Shown here: positions 33,281-39,973 of the stretch, piece by piece | How the letters are laid out: every line of letters begins with the position of its first letter | Position numbering within the stretch: position 1 is the stretch's first letter | Assembly: GCA_913057785.1 (NCBI GenBank) | Contig: CAJXPD010000069.1 | Location: 1 to 39,973, forward strand | Origin: an uncultured Lewinella sp. | GTDB lineage: Bacteria; Bacteroidota; Bacteroidia; Chitinophagales; Saprospiraceae | Direction: 5' to 3' | DNA: 39,973 nucleotides | Notes under the pieces: model-generated | The model's input: the letters and a program-made list of their open reading frames with translations, nothing else | Databases searched by the model: none | Told to the model about the DNA's origin: nothing | Position numbers and translations under genes: made by a program

Positions 33281-34117
33281 CTACATATCGTATTCCTGAA
33301 CTCTTTTCAGCTTGAATTGCTGTTGATCTTCGTCCAAATGATCGAGGCAATGGAGGATGTAATGGTTTAGCGCTGCCTTTACATCTGTGGAGTCATAGAT
33401 GATTTGACCTTTTTTCATTACCAATACTCTGGTAGCCACCTTTAAGACTTTTCGGATATGATTCGAAACAAAAAGAACGGCCTTTCCGGGACGTTTTACG
33501 TATTCCTTTAGGTAATCAAAACATTTGGTCTTGAATACGGAGTCGCCCACCGCCAAGGCTTCGTCAATGATAAAAATGTCGGGCTCCGTGGCAAGGGCTA
33601 TGGCAAAGGCTAATCGAGCCCGCATCCCTGAGGAGTAATTACCTAAAGGACGATCCAACTGATCTGCCAGCTCCGAAAACTCCTCAATGAAGGTCATTTT
33701 TGCATCGATTTCTTCTTTTGTCATTCCATACATTGAGCCTTTGATGTAGAGGTTCTCTCTTCCTGTAAACAAAGGCCGCATTCCAATGCCTAAAGCAAAA
33801 ACAGCAGTGATTTTATGGTCTGACTTACCGTAGATTTGGCCAACTTCTAGATGGTAGATACGGGAGACCAACCTCATCAAAGTTGTCTTTCCGGAACCGT
33901 TCGCGCCTACAATACCCAAAATTTCCCCTTCTGAAAGGTCGAAATTGATATTCCTCAAAGCCCAAAACTCTTTTTTGCGCAGCTGCATGTAGTTAGGGGC
34001 TTGCCCGAAGGCATCTGCCACTAGATCTTTCATGCCATAGAAAAGATTATACTTTATGTCTCTGCTGAACTTCTTATGCAGGCTTCGTACGGATAGCATG
34101 GTCTTTTTCTCAGACAT
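33281..34117 (-). CDS. Polysaccharide ABC exporter, ATP-binding subunit (Wzt/TagH/KpsT type)
   Basis: A 278-residue ATPase. Walker A is GIVGANGSGKTTLMR, the Q-loop region includes GIGMRPLFTGRENLYI, the signature is LGNYSSGMRARLAFAIAL, Walker B is PDIFIIDEALAVGD and the H-loop is LFVSNHIRKVLKV. The GRENLYIKGSMYGM segment is typical of ABC-2 exporters of O-antigen, teichoic acid and capsule. Only about 40 residues follow the ATPase core, so there is no carbohydrate-binding C-terminal domain as in chain-terminus-sensing Wzt. It is downstream of the permease gene by 10 bp. Powering export of the lipid-linked glycan built by the locus to the left is the likely job. Confidence 0.92.
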   Translation of the reverse strand: MSEKKTMLSVRSLHKKFSRDIKYNLFYGMKDLVADAFGQAPNYMQLRKKEFWALRNINFDLSEGEILGIVGANGSGKTTLMRLVSRIYHLEVGQIYGKSDHKITAVFALGIGMRPLFTGRENLYIKGSMYGMTKEEIDAKMTFIEEFSELADQLDRPLGNYSSGMRARLAFAIALATEPDIFIIDEALAVGDSVFKTKCFDYLKEYVKRPGKAVLFVSNHIRKVLKVATRVLVMKKGQIIYDSTDVKAALNHYILHCLDHLDEDQQQFKLKRVQEYDM

Positions 34118-34127
34118 AGCGCAGCAA

Positions 34128-35060
34128 TCAGTTACTAATTAGACGTTCTATCACCCTAGGCTCGCCATTTAGAAAAATGCGTACGGCGACTAGGAAGAAA
34201 ACAAAGGTAAAGAGAACACAAATTCCATAGTTAGTAGGCTCAAAAAAAGTTCCCCGCGTGAGTACATCCCGACTAAATCCAATGAGGTAGGTTAAAGGAT
34301 TGTAAGCAATGATACTGGATAACCATTTGATCTTGACTTCATCTGTATAAATGATGGGAGTCAGAAACATTAAAAAACCGATTCCTCTATCAAATAATTG
34401 GGCGATATCTACTGCAACTATTCTGAATAGTGATATGATTAGTCCAATGCCAACACCAAGTATTAATAGGGGCAGTAAGGTTAATGGAAACAGAAGAGCC
34501 GCCCACGTAAAATGAATGCCAAATAGAAGTAAAACGACGACGTTGATAGCGAATGGGATCGTAAATCGAATCAAATGAACCCAGATTTTTTCCAAGACCA
34601 ATACCTCATGCGGGAAGCAAGCCATCGTGATCATATTTTTCCGATTTCTTAAGACATTACTCGTGCTTTGGTAAATGCCCACAAAGAACCCCCAGATCGA
34701 AGTGCTTAATAAAACATAAGCAGGATAGGGAATAGTAGTATTACCTGGGTCAATGATACCTGCACCATTGAGCATGATCCAAGAGATTACCGAAAGAATG
34801 GGCAAAATGAACAGCCAGAGTAATCCAATGTAAGACCGCTTAAAATCTTTCAGGATACTGATCCTAACCAATTGCTTTGTAAAGAATGAGTAGCTCTGCA
34901 AGTTATTAAGCATGGTTCGGTACTGCCTAACAAAGCCAGTCCTTGATTGAGGATGGAGGATAGTTAACTCACTAGGAATGTCAGCTTTTTCTGGACTGTT
35001 CAAGATTAGAGGTTTGTGCTGGAAGATTTTCCTAGCACAAATTAGAAAAATATAATTCAT
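34128..35060 (-). CDS. Polysaccharide ABC exporter, permease subunit (Wzm/TagG type)
   Basis: A 310-residue ABC-2 permease with a cytosolic N-terminal part of about 75 residues, then six TM helices. ILKDFKRSYIGLLWLFILPI is the classic amphipathic entry into TM1. SIWGFFVGIYQSTSNVLRNR, FMFLTPIIYTDEVKIKW and YNPLTYLIGFSRDVLTRG are conserved in O-antigen/teichoic-acid exporters. It pairs with the ATPase gene immediately downstream. The N-terminal extension before residue 50 is longer than usual; a start at an internal Met (about residue 50) is possible. Together the two form the only export route visible here. Confidence 0.9.
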   Translation of the reverse strand: MNYIFLICARKIFQHKPLILNSPEKADIPSELTILHPQSRTGFVRQYRTMLNNLQSYSFFTKQLVRISILKDFKRSYIGLLWLFILPILSVISWIMLNGAGIIDPGNTTIPYPAYVLLSTSIWGFFVGIYQSTSNVLRNRKNMITMACFPHEVLVLEKIWVHLIRFTIPFAINVVVLLLFGIHFTWAALLFPLTLLPLLILGVGIGLIISLFRIVAVDIAQLFDRGIGFLMFLTPIIYTDEVKIKWLSSIIAYNPLTYLIGFSRDVLTRGTFFEPTNYGICVLFTFVFFLVAVRIFLNGEPRVIERLISN

Positions 35061-35107
35061 GCTAGGGATATCCTATTAGCAATTAATCGCTCAAAGGATG
35101 TCTATGG

Positions 35108-35977
35108 CTACGGTTTCGGATTGCCTAATGTTTCAACGATCAAGGTATTGAGCCGTTCTGGATATTGTAAGGGAATAAAATGCCCAGCATCCGCCCAAAG
35201 TAGGAACTTATGCTCAGGAGTGATTTGTTTGAGCCATTGTACATATTCGTCGGTCCAGTAGGGACTGTTGGCGTGAATGATGACCGTTGGGCATTGGATT
35301 TCTAATGGCTTCCAGGTTTCTGGCGCAGTGACGGTGTTGAATTCGGCGACTACCACTGACTTTGGGGTGTTCAGGGCATCTTGTTGTAAGATGGCTTGAT
35401 CTTCGACGGCCAATGCCTGGATGGGCATCCGCTTGACATTATCTGCCATGAAATCCTTGTAATCACTGCGCTCCAAGGTAGACTTCATCCACTCGAGCAC
35501 AGGGGCGGAAATGATCTGCTTTAGCATCCCGTCGAGTAGGATCAATTGCTGCACCTTTTTAGGATACCTTCGGTAAAACTCCTTGGCAAGGATGACGCCA
35601 TTGCTATGTGCTACCAAGCAGACTTGATCAACTCCTTCTTGAACTAATATACTATTGAGGCCTTCTAACCAGTTTTGCAGACTATAGCCGTTATCCGGCT
35701 GATCGCTATCTCCATAGCCTAACAAGTCCACAAAAATATTCTTGTAACCTTCTACCTCGAGGGCAAATTGCTTGTGCCAGATTTTGTGACTTGAATTAGC
35801 TCCGTGCAAAAACAGTATAGCTTTTGCTCCTTCCTGACTGACGGCATAGTTCCATTGCCCTAGGTCCGTCTCCAATGTTCTTCTATCAACCTTCATACTA
35901 TCTTGAGATAAATTTGTACTATGACCCAATAGAGGTAGTAGGCATAGCAAAGCTATGCCAATTGAGCTTTTTTTCAT
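35108..35977 (-). CDS. Secreted alpha/beta hydrolase
   Basis: A 289-residue protein with a signal peptide (KKSSIGIALLCLLPLLGHS) and an alpha/beta-hydrolase fold. The oxyanion motif is AILFLHGANSSHKIWHK, the nucleophile elbow is CLVAHSNGVILAKEFY (Ser in H-S-N-G rather than the usual G-x-S-x-G), and the His motif is LWADAGHFIPLQYPE. It would hydrolyse esters or amides in the periplasm. It lies 61 bp downstream of the MerR-TipAS gene on the same strand and may be the regulator's target. Its substrate is unknown. Confidence 0.85.
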   Translation of the reverse strand: MKKSSIGIALLCLLPLLGHSTNLSQDSMKVDRRTLETDLGQWNYAVSQEGAKAILFLHGANSSHKIWHKQFALEVEGYKNIFVDLLGYGDSDQPDNGYSLQNWLEGLNSILVQEGVDQVCLVAHSNGVILAKEFYRRYPKKVQQLILLDGMLKQIISAPVLEWMKSTLERSDYKDFMADNVKRMPIQALAVEDQAILQQDALNTPKSVVVAEFNTVTAPETWKPLEIQCPTVIIHANSPYWTDEYVQWLKQITPEHKFLLWADAGHFIPLQYPERLNTLIVETLGNPKP

Positions 35978-36038
35978 TTAGCTAGAATTTAAATGTTATG
36001 GTGAATGGGTATGTGCCTTATGCAAGAAGGCAGTGCAG

Positions 36039-36824
36039 TTATTGCAAGTGGTGCTCGGCATAATGTTTCATCGCCTGTCGAAGAAAAGAAGCAAATGCAG
36101 GTTGAGCCTTACCTTCGCGCATACAGTAGCGTTCATCTTGGGTGTACAAGGTGCCCAATCCGGCGTAGGCTTCTGCCTGTGCATCAGCGGAACCTGCGGT
36201 ACCCCAGAACTGGCGAATGATTTGATAGTGGCGCGCAATCAGTACCTGGACGACTGGACTATTAGGCGCTTCTCCTCTTCTCTTAAAGAGTTCATCATTG
36301 ACCGCTTTCCACTTAGCCCTCAATTGCTTAAAGCCTTCCTTCCCCAATTTCAGCAGCTCTGTTTCCGCACGTAGGATTTTGTCCTTTCCATAGGCTTTCA
36401 TCGCTGCATCCCGATAGGTGGTTCCCATTTCTTTGGGAAGTCCTGCGTAAAGCATGGCTGGGTCATTCATGATATCTTCTTCTTTAAGTTGCTGAATGGT
36501 TGTTTCGATGGTTTGGATCAGATGATCGATCCGTTTTTGGCGAATTAGAAGGGCAGCTTTATGCCCTTCTAAAGCATCTATGAGATCAAACCCAGGCTCG
36601 TCTAGCAGGTCTACTATTTCTTTCAGGGGAAAATCTAGTTCCTTGTAAAACAGGATCTGCTGCAAACGTAGAAGTTCTTCATGACCATAATGACGATAGC
36701 CCGCATCACTGCGCCCGAGTGGCTTCAATAGGCCGATCTGATCATAGTAATGTAGTGTTCGAACACTCACTCCCGAAAGTCTCGCCACTTCTTTTACGCT
36801 ATAGTTTTTCACAGGCAATCGCAT
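36039..36824 (-). CDS. MerR-family regulator with TipAS ligand-binding domain
   Basis: A 261-residue regulator. Residues about 7-75 are the MerR winged helix: YSVKEVARLSGVSVRTLHYY, DQIGLLKPLGRSDAGYRHY and LLRLQQILFYKELDFPLKEI. A dimerising coiled coil (about 85-125) is followed by a TipAS domain from about 140 to the end, with LKLGKEGFKQLRAKWKAVND, VVQVLIARHYQIIRQFWGTA and YAGLGTLYTQDERY. TipAS domains in TipA and related regulators bind peptide antibiotics or other ligands and activate transcription. The promoter at 36841-36873 suggests autoregulation. The downstream secreted hydrolase is the obvious co-regulated gene. The ligand is unknown. Confidence 0.92.
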   Translation of the reverse strand: MRLPVKNYSVKEVARLSGVSVRTLHYYDQIGLLKPLGRSDAGYRHYGHEELLRLQQILFYKELDFPLKEIVDLLDEPGFDLIDALEGHKAALLIRQKRIDHLIQTIETTIQQLKEEDIMNDPAMLYAGLPKEMGTTYRDAAMKAYGKDKILRAETELLKLGKEGFKQLRAKWKAVNDELFKRRGEAPNSPVVQVLIARHYQIIRQFWGTAGSADAQAEAYAGLGTLYTQDERYCMREGKAQPAFASFLRQAMKHYAEHHLQ

Positions 36825-37141
36825 TCGTTAATCATTAATGCAAAGGTAAACTATGACGTAAGGTTAGAGTCAAGCACCATTGCTAACTTTTTTCTAGAAA
36901 AGTTAGCCAGAACCTACAGCCTCAGGAACACTGTTACCATTTTCGCTCGGTACACTAGCCTTGTTGTAGTGGAAGCGGACCAATCGTTCTTAGCGGTGAG
37001 ACCATTCAGTAAGACGACCGCGAAACTGTAGAGTTATTGTTATTTTGAAATGAGGATGACTTGACTCCTCATTTGCAGCTAGAGTACCTGGCGAACTCAA
37101 CAAAAGGCTTATATTGGCGTCCACTTCAACCTACAAGCTTT
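36825..37141. other. Divergent intergenic region between merR and GH20 genes
   Basis: Besides the merR promoter it holds a 26-bp hairpin at 36882-36907 (GCTAACTTTT, loop TTCTAG, AAAAGTTAGC; perfect 10-bp stem) just behind the merR -33 element. A second 9-bp hairpin lies at 37048-37074 (AAATGAGGA and TCCTCATTT), 68 bp before the GH20 start. No small gene is seen. The first may be an operator shared by both genes; the second may affect the GH20 leader. Confidence 0.6.
36841..36873 (-). promoter_or_regulatory. merR-type promoter with extended spacer
   Basis: On the minus strand TTG (36873-36871) is followed after 22 bases by TACCTTTG (36848-36841), an exact match to the Bacteroidota -7 box TAnnTTTG. 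The usual TTG to -7 spacing is about 18-19, so the spacer is 3-4 bases too long, which is what MerR proteins correct by twisting DNA. The start codon is 16 bases beyond the -7 box. The spacer has a weak dyad (ACTCTA against CATAGT). Confidence 0.6.
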
Positions 37142-39436
37142 ATGAAATATTTTTTTGTTGCCCTCCTATCCATTCTCCTATTTTCATGTACCGAACAAAC
37201 GGTTCTCTTGGAAGAGCCTAGTTTAGTTCCACTTCCCCTAGAATTAAGCAGGGGAGAAGGACATTTTGTCATCAACAAGAAGACCCTTATTTCGGTGGAG
37301 AATGAAGAGCAAAGCCGGATGGCGACCGCTTTTGCTGATGGATTTCAAACTGTAGCGGGCTGGACACCAAGTGTTACCGAAGGAGGTGAAGGGGACATCG
37401 TTTTTGTCACGGATGCAAGTCTAGGAGCTGAGGCTTATGAGCTGGAAGTTACGCCAGACAAGATTTCGATTCAGGCATCCGAGGGTGCCGGTTTTTTCTA
37501 TGCTACTCAAACTTTAAAGCAGCTGCTTCCTCCGGTTTTCTATAGTGACAACGTACAAGGGAATGTAGGTTGGGGAATCCCGTCTGTAGTGATTAAGGAT
37601 GAACCTGCCTTCTCATGGCGTGGCTATATGTTGGATGTATCCAGACACTTTTTCGATAAAGATCAAGTGAAGGAAGTACTGGACTTCATGGCAGAGTTGA
37701 AGCTGAATCGTTTCCATTGGCATTTAACGGATGATCAAGGTTGGCGAATAGAGATTAAAAGCTACCCCAAGTTAACAGAAGTGGGCGCTTGGAGAATGGA
37801 TTATCGCGTTACAGATGAAACGGTTTCTAACTGGTGGGGTAGACCCGTGCAGAAACCAGGTGAAAATCCTACCTATGGGGGGTTCTATACACAGGAGGAT
37901 ATCAAAGAGATTATTGCCTATGCTAAAGAACGCTTTATCGAGGTGATCCCCGAAGTGGATATGCCGGGGCATGCACAGGCTACCATTGCGGCCTACCCTG
38001 AAATTGGTTGTGTAAATAAAGCGCCCTATGTAGCTACAGGTGGCGTATTCAAGAACAATACTTATAACCCTGGGAAAGAGGCTACGTTTGAGTTTGCCGA
38101 GAAAATGCTCAACGAAGTGATGGACTTATTCCCTTTTGATTATGTGCATATCGGAGGGGATGAGTGTAATAAAGAACAATGGAAGATTGATCCAGATGCA
38201 CAGGCGAGGATGAAGGCAGAAGGACTTAAGAATGAGGAAGAATTACAAAGCTACTTCATCAAACGGGTGGAAAAGATCATCAACGATAGGGGGAGAATTA
38301 TGATTGGTTGGGACGAAATTCTAGAAGGTGGTTTGGCGCCGAATGCCACGGTGATGAGTTGGCGGGGTGAGGAAGGTGGATTGAAATCCGTGGAGATGGG
38401 GCATGAGGTGATTATGACGCCGAACAAGTATTGTTACATCGATCTAAAGCAAGGACATGATGATCTCGAGCCCAACTTGGGCTATTCACAATTACTCCTG
38501 TCTACCTCCTATTCTTACCAAGTCATTCCCGATCAGATACCAGCAGAAAAAAAGGACTTGTTCAAAGGTATTCAAGCTAACTTGTGGACGGAATCGATCA
38601 GCGATTGGGGTAAGTTGACCTACATGACTTACCCGCGGCTCTACGCGATTGCTGAAACAGCCTGGACTTCTAATGACAAGAAGAACTGGGATGAATTTAT
38701 CAATCGATTGTATCCGCAACTAGAACGGCTGGATGCCCAAAAGACGCGCTATGCCGTCAGTGCTTTCAGTCCTTGGATCGACCATGCAGGAAAAGACGGA
38801 GGGGTGGAAATTTCGATGAAAACAGAAGCCAATGGATTAGATATATACTACACCTTAGATGGAACTGAACCTAATCTGCAATCTCAAAAATACACATCTC
38901 CTTTCTTAATTACGGAGAGCAGCACCATTAAAGCGCAGGCATACAAAGCAGAGGAAGCTGTGGGTTACCTATCCGAAATGGAATTCCCGGTACATCTGGC
39001 TGCCGGTGCACCAGCCACAAAACCTGAGACCACTAAGTTAACGGACCTCTCTTACGCTAAACTCCATATTGCCGATGCGAATTGGCTAGAATTCTCTGAC
39101 GGCTTAGATTTGGAACTGCAATTCGATGAGCCTAAGGAAATCAGCCAAGTTAGCTTCAATGCTTTGCGATATACCATCACTGCTGTTTATCCACCGGAAC
39201 GCGTGGAAGTATATGGCTCTGAAGATGGTCAGTCATTTGCCAAGTTAGCAGAGTTGGACCAAACCGAAGTCAGTCACATACAGGGGCGCAATAAAATTCG
39301 TTCTACCCTGACCTTTTCTCCGACAAAGGTGAAGGCCTTGCGAGTGGTTGGGCAAGAATTAAACCCAGTCCCGGAAGGGCATCATACCGCCGGAAGAAAA
39401 GCTAGGATTAAGATTGATGAGGTTGTAGTAGAATAG
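37142..39436 (+). CDS. GH20 beta-N-acetylhexosaminidase lipoprotein
   Basis: A 764-residue protein with a lipoprotein signal (MKYFFVALLSILLFSCTEQ; lipobox LFSC), so it is membrane-anchored in the periplasm or on the surface. Domains: GH20b N-terminal domain (residues about 30-155), GH20 catalytic barrel (about 160-510) with FSWRGYMLDVSRHFF, NRFHWHLTDDQGWRIEIK and the acid pair VHIGGDECNKEQW (Asp340-Glu341, substrate-assisted mechanism). A CHB_HEX_C-type beta domain follows (YYTLDGTEPNLQS), then a discoidin/F5-8-type C-terminal domain. It releases terminal GlcNAc/GalNAc from chitin oligosaccharides or glycans. ATG 37142 is chosen; the frame is open further upstream from TTG 37061 but that would bury the signal peptide. 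Confidence 0.95.
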   Translation: MKYFFVALLSILLFSCTEQTVLLEEPSLVPLPLELSRGEGHFVINKKTLISVENEEQSRMATAFADGFQTVAGWTPSVTEGGEGDIVFVTDASLGAEAYELEVTPDKISIQASEGAGFFYATQTLKQLLPPVFYSDNVQGNVGWGIPSVVIKDEPAFSWRGYMLDVSRHFFDKDQVKEVLDFMAELKLNRFHWHLTDDQGWRIEIKSYPKLTEVGAWRMDYRVTDETVSNWWGRPVQKPGENPTYGGFYTQEDIKEIIAYAKERFIEVIPEVDMPGHAQATIAAYPEIGCVNKAPYVATGGVFKNNTYNPGKEATFEFAEKMLNEVMDLFPFDYVHIGGDECNKEQWKIDPDAQARMKAEGLKNEEELQSYFIKRVEKIINDRGRIMIGWDEILEGGLAPNATVMSWRGEEGGLKSVEMGHEVIMTPNKYCYIDLKQGHDDLEPNLGYSQLLLSTSYSYQVIPDQIPAEKKDLFKGIQANLWTESISDWGKLTYMTYPRLYAIAETAWTSNDKKNWDEFINRLYPQLERLDAQKTRYAVSAFSPWIDHAGKDGGVEISMKTEANGLDIYYTLDGTEPNLQSQKYTSPFLITESSTIKAQAYKAEEAVGYLSEMEFPVHLAAGAPATKPETTKLTDLSYAKLHIADANWLEFSDGLDLELQFDEPKEISQVSFNALRYTITAVYPPERVEVYGSEDGQSFAKLAELDQTEVSHIQGRNKIRSTLTFSPTKVKALRVVGQELNPVPEGHHTAGRKARIKIDEVVVE

Positions 39437-39441
39437 ATTAG

Positions 39442-39973
39442 TTACTCATCTGCCAACTTAATATTGAGTTTTTGCCAGGAATTGGGGCGTTGTTGAGCTC
39501 CTTTTTCCAGACCATTGTCACCTAGTTTCAAGCCACCAAACCCAAACAAGACGGTTTGCAGCGCTCCGCCAGCACCTGTGGTGAAATAAGGACTAACGCC
39601 TCTTCCTCCCGCACATTCTGCCAGCACTCCAAACGGTGGTACACCATTGGAGCGATAGCTGTGGATGAATAGGGCATAGGCCTTGTCGATATCTCCGATT
39701 TTGGCGCGCAATGCGGCGAGGGTAGCAAAACCCATAGCCGGCCCGTCGGGAGACATGCGAGGCTCATAAAAATCTAGGTCTTTGCGTATCTGCTCCTCTT
39801 CCGTGATCACTTCCAAGGGATGAGCCAGCAGGTTGACATCAGATTGCTTGATAATGGCTCCGTTATAGGTAGCATTCTCCCGGGTCACACCGTCCTCAAA
39901 TTGCAGAATCGGAATATTGTCAGCCACATCCATCCAGTCTGGATCGGCTTCCAAGCCTAAGGTCTCCGCAGCC
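39442..39973 (-). CDS. GH65-like (glycosyl hydrolase family 65) protein, C-terminal part, cut by window edge
   Basis: About 177 C-terminal codons are visible; the frame is open to the window edge. Segments typical of GH65 are IIKQSDVNLLAHPLEVITEE (the KQADV block of the barrel), DLDFYEPRMSPDGPAMGF and ALRAKIGDIDKAYALFIHSY. They are followed by a C-terminal beta domain with FTTGAGGALQTVLFGFGGL. GH65 covers trehalose, maltose and kojibiose phosphorylases and related hydrolases; the catalytic Glu lies upstream of the window, so phosphorylase versus hydrolase cannot be decided. It converges with the GH20 gene with a 5-bp gap, and no terminator is visible between them. Confidence 0.82.
   Translation of the reverse strand, partial: AAETLGLEADPDWMDVADNIPILQFEDGVTRENATYNGAIIKQSDVNLLAHPLEVITEEEQIRKDLDFYEPRMSPDGPAMGFATLAALRAKIGDIDKAYALFIHSYRSNGVPPFGVLAECAGGRGVSPYFTTGAGGALQTVLFGFGGLKLGDNGLEKGAQQRPNSWQKLNIKLADE

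Noticed and set aside
37061..37141. Upstream extension of the GH20 gene from TTG 37061
   Set aside because: The extra 27 residues would place the lipoprotein signal internally; the ATG at 37142 gives a clean lipobox.
1..39973. CRISPR arrays, tRNA or rRNA genes
   Set aside because: No regularly spaced direct repeats, no cloverleaf-like segments and no rRNA-like conserved stretches were noticed on reading either strand; a tRNAscan or Infernal run would settle this.

Overview
The window looks like a chromosomal segment of an aerobic, probably marine Bacteroidota of the Saprospiria/Lewinella type. The evidence is a type IX secretion (T9SS) plug protein, a secreted HYR-domain protein ending in a T9SS sorting domain, DUF2911 and DUF5916 family proteins, TAnnTTTG-type -7 promoter boxes, and a lack of consistent Shine-Dalgarno sequences. 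The placement rests on protein families only; there is no rRNA or other marker gene. I saw no tRNA, rRNA, CRISPR array or transposase gene.

Left part (1-12.2 kb): ordinary housekeeping and accessory genes. These are a truncated DUF5916 outer-membrane protein, a TfoX-N protein with an upstream alpha/beta hydrolase, a MacB/FtsX-type permease, a DUF2911 protein, an EamA transporter that overlaps tail-to-tail with a soluble PAS histidine kinase, an isolated GT4 glycosyltransferase, an alkyladenine DNA glycosylase and the T9SS plug protein. A 0.86-kb gene-poor gap upstream of the GT4 gene holds a MITE-like element of 190 bp with perfect 18-bp inverted ends. A strong terminator closes this part at about 12.2 kb.

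Centre (12.4-30.9 kb): a large surface-polysaccharide locus dominated by sulfotransferases. A tight plus-strand operon (12421-22377) encodes a GT4-like enzyme, a sulfotransferase-like/glycosyltransferase fusion, a sulfotransferase/FkbM-methyltransferase fusion, an OafA-type acyltransferase, a sulfotransferase, an MBOAT O-acyltransferase, its SGNH-like partner and another sulfotransferase. Two minus-strand genes follow: a paralogue of the first glycosyltransferase that has lost both acidic residues of the EX7E motif, and a Sulfotransfer_2 family enzyme. A second plus-strand run (24525-30878) has a 995-residue GT-C-like membrane protein, a dolichyl-phosphate-sugar-synthase-like GT2, a DUF2304 membrane protein and two GT4 enzymes. 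Next come the HYR/T9SS surface protein and, behind a bidirectional terminator, a Wzm/Wzt-type ABC exporter on the minus strand. Together these genes could build, sulfate, methylate, acylate and export a glycan. No initiating sugar-phosphate transferase, Wzy polymerase or PAPS-synthesis gene is in the window.

Right part (35.1-40 kb): a secreted alpha/beta hydrolase downstream of a MerR-TipAS regulator whose promoter has the long spacer typical of MerR control, a GH20 beta-hexosaminidase lipoprotein, and the C-terminal end of a GH65-like protein running off the window.

The strongest candidates for something undescribed are the two sulfotransferase fusion proteins and the dense sulfation/acylation locus they belong to.
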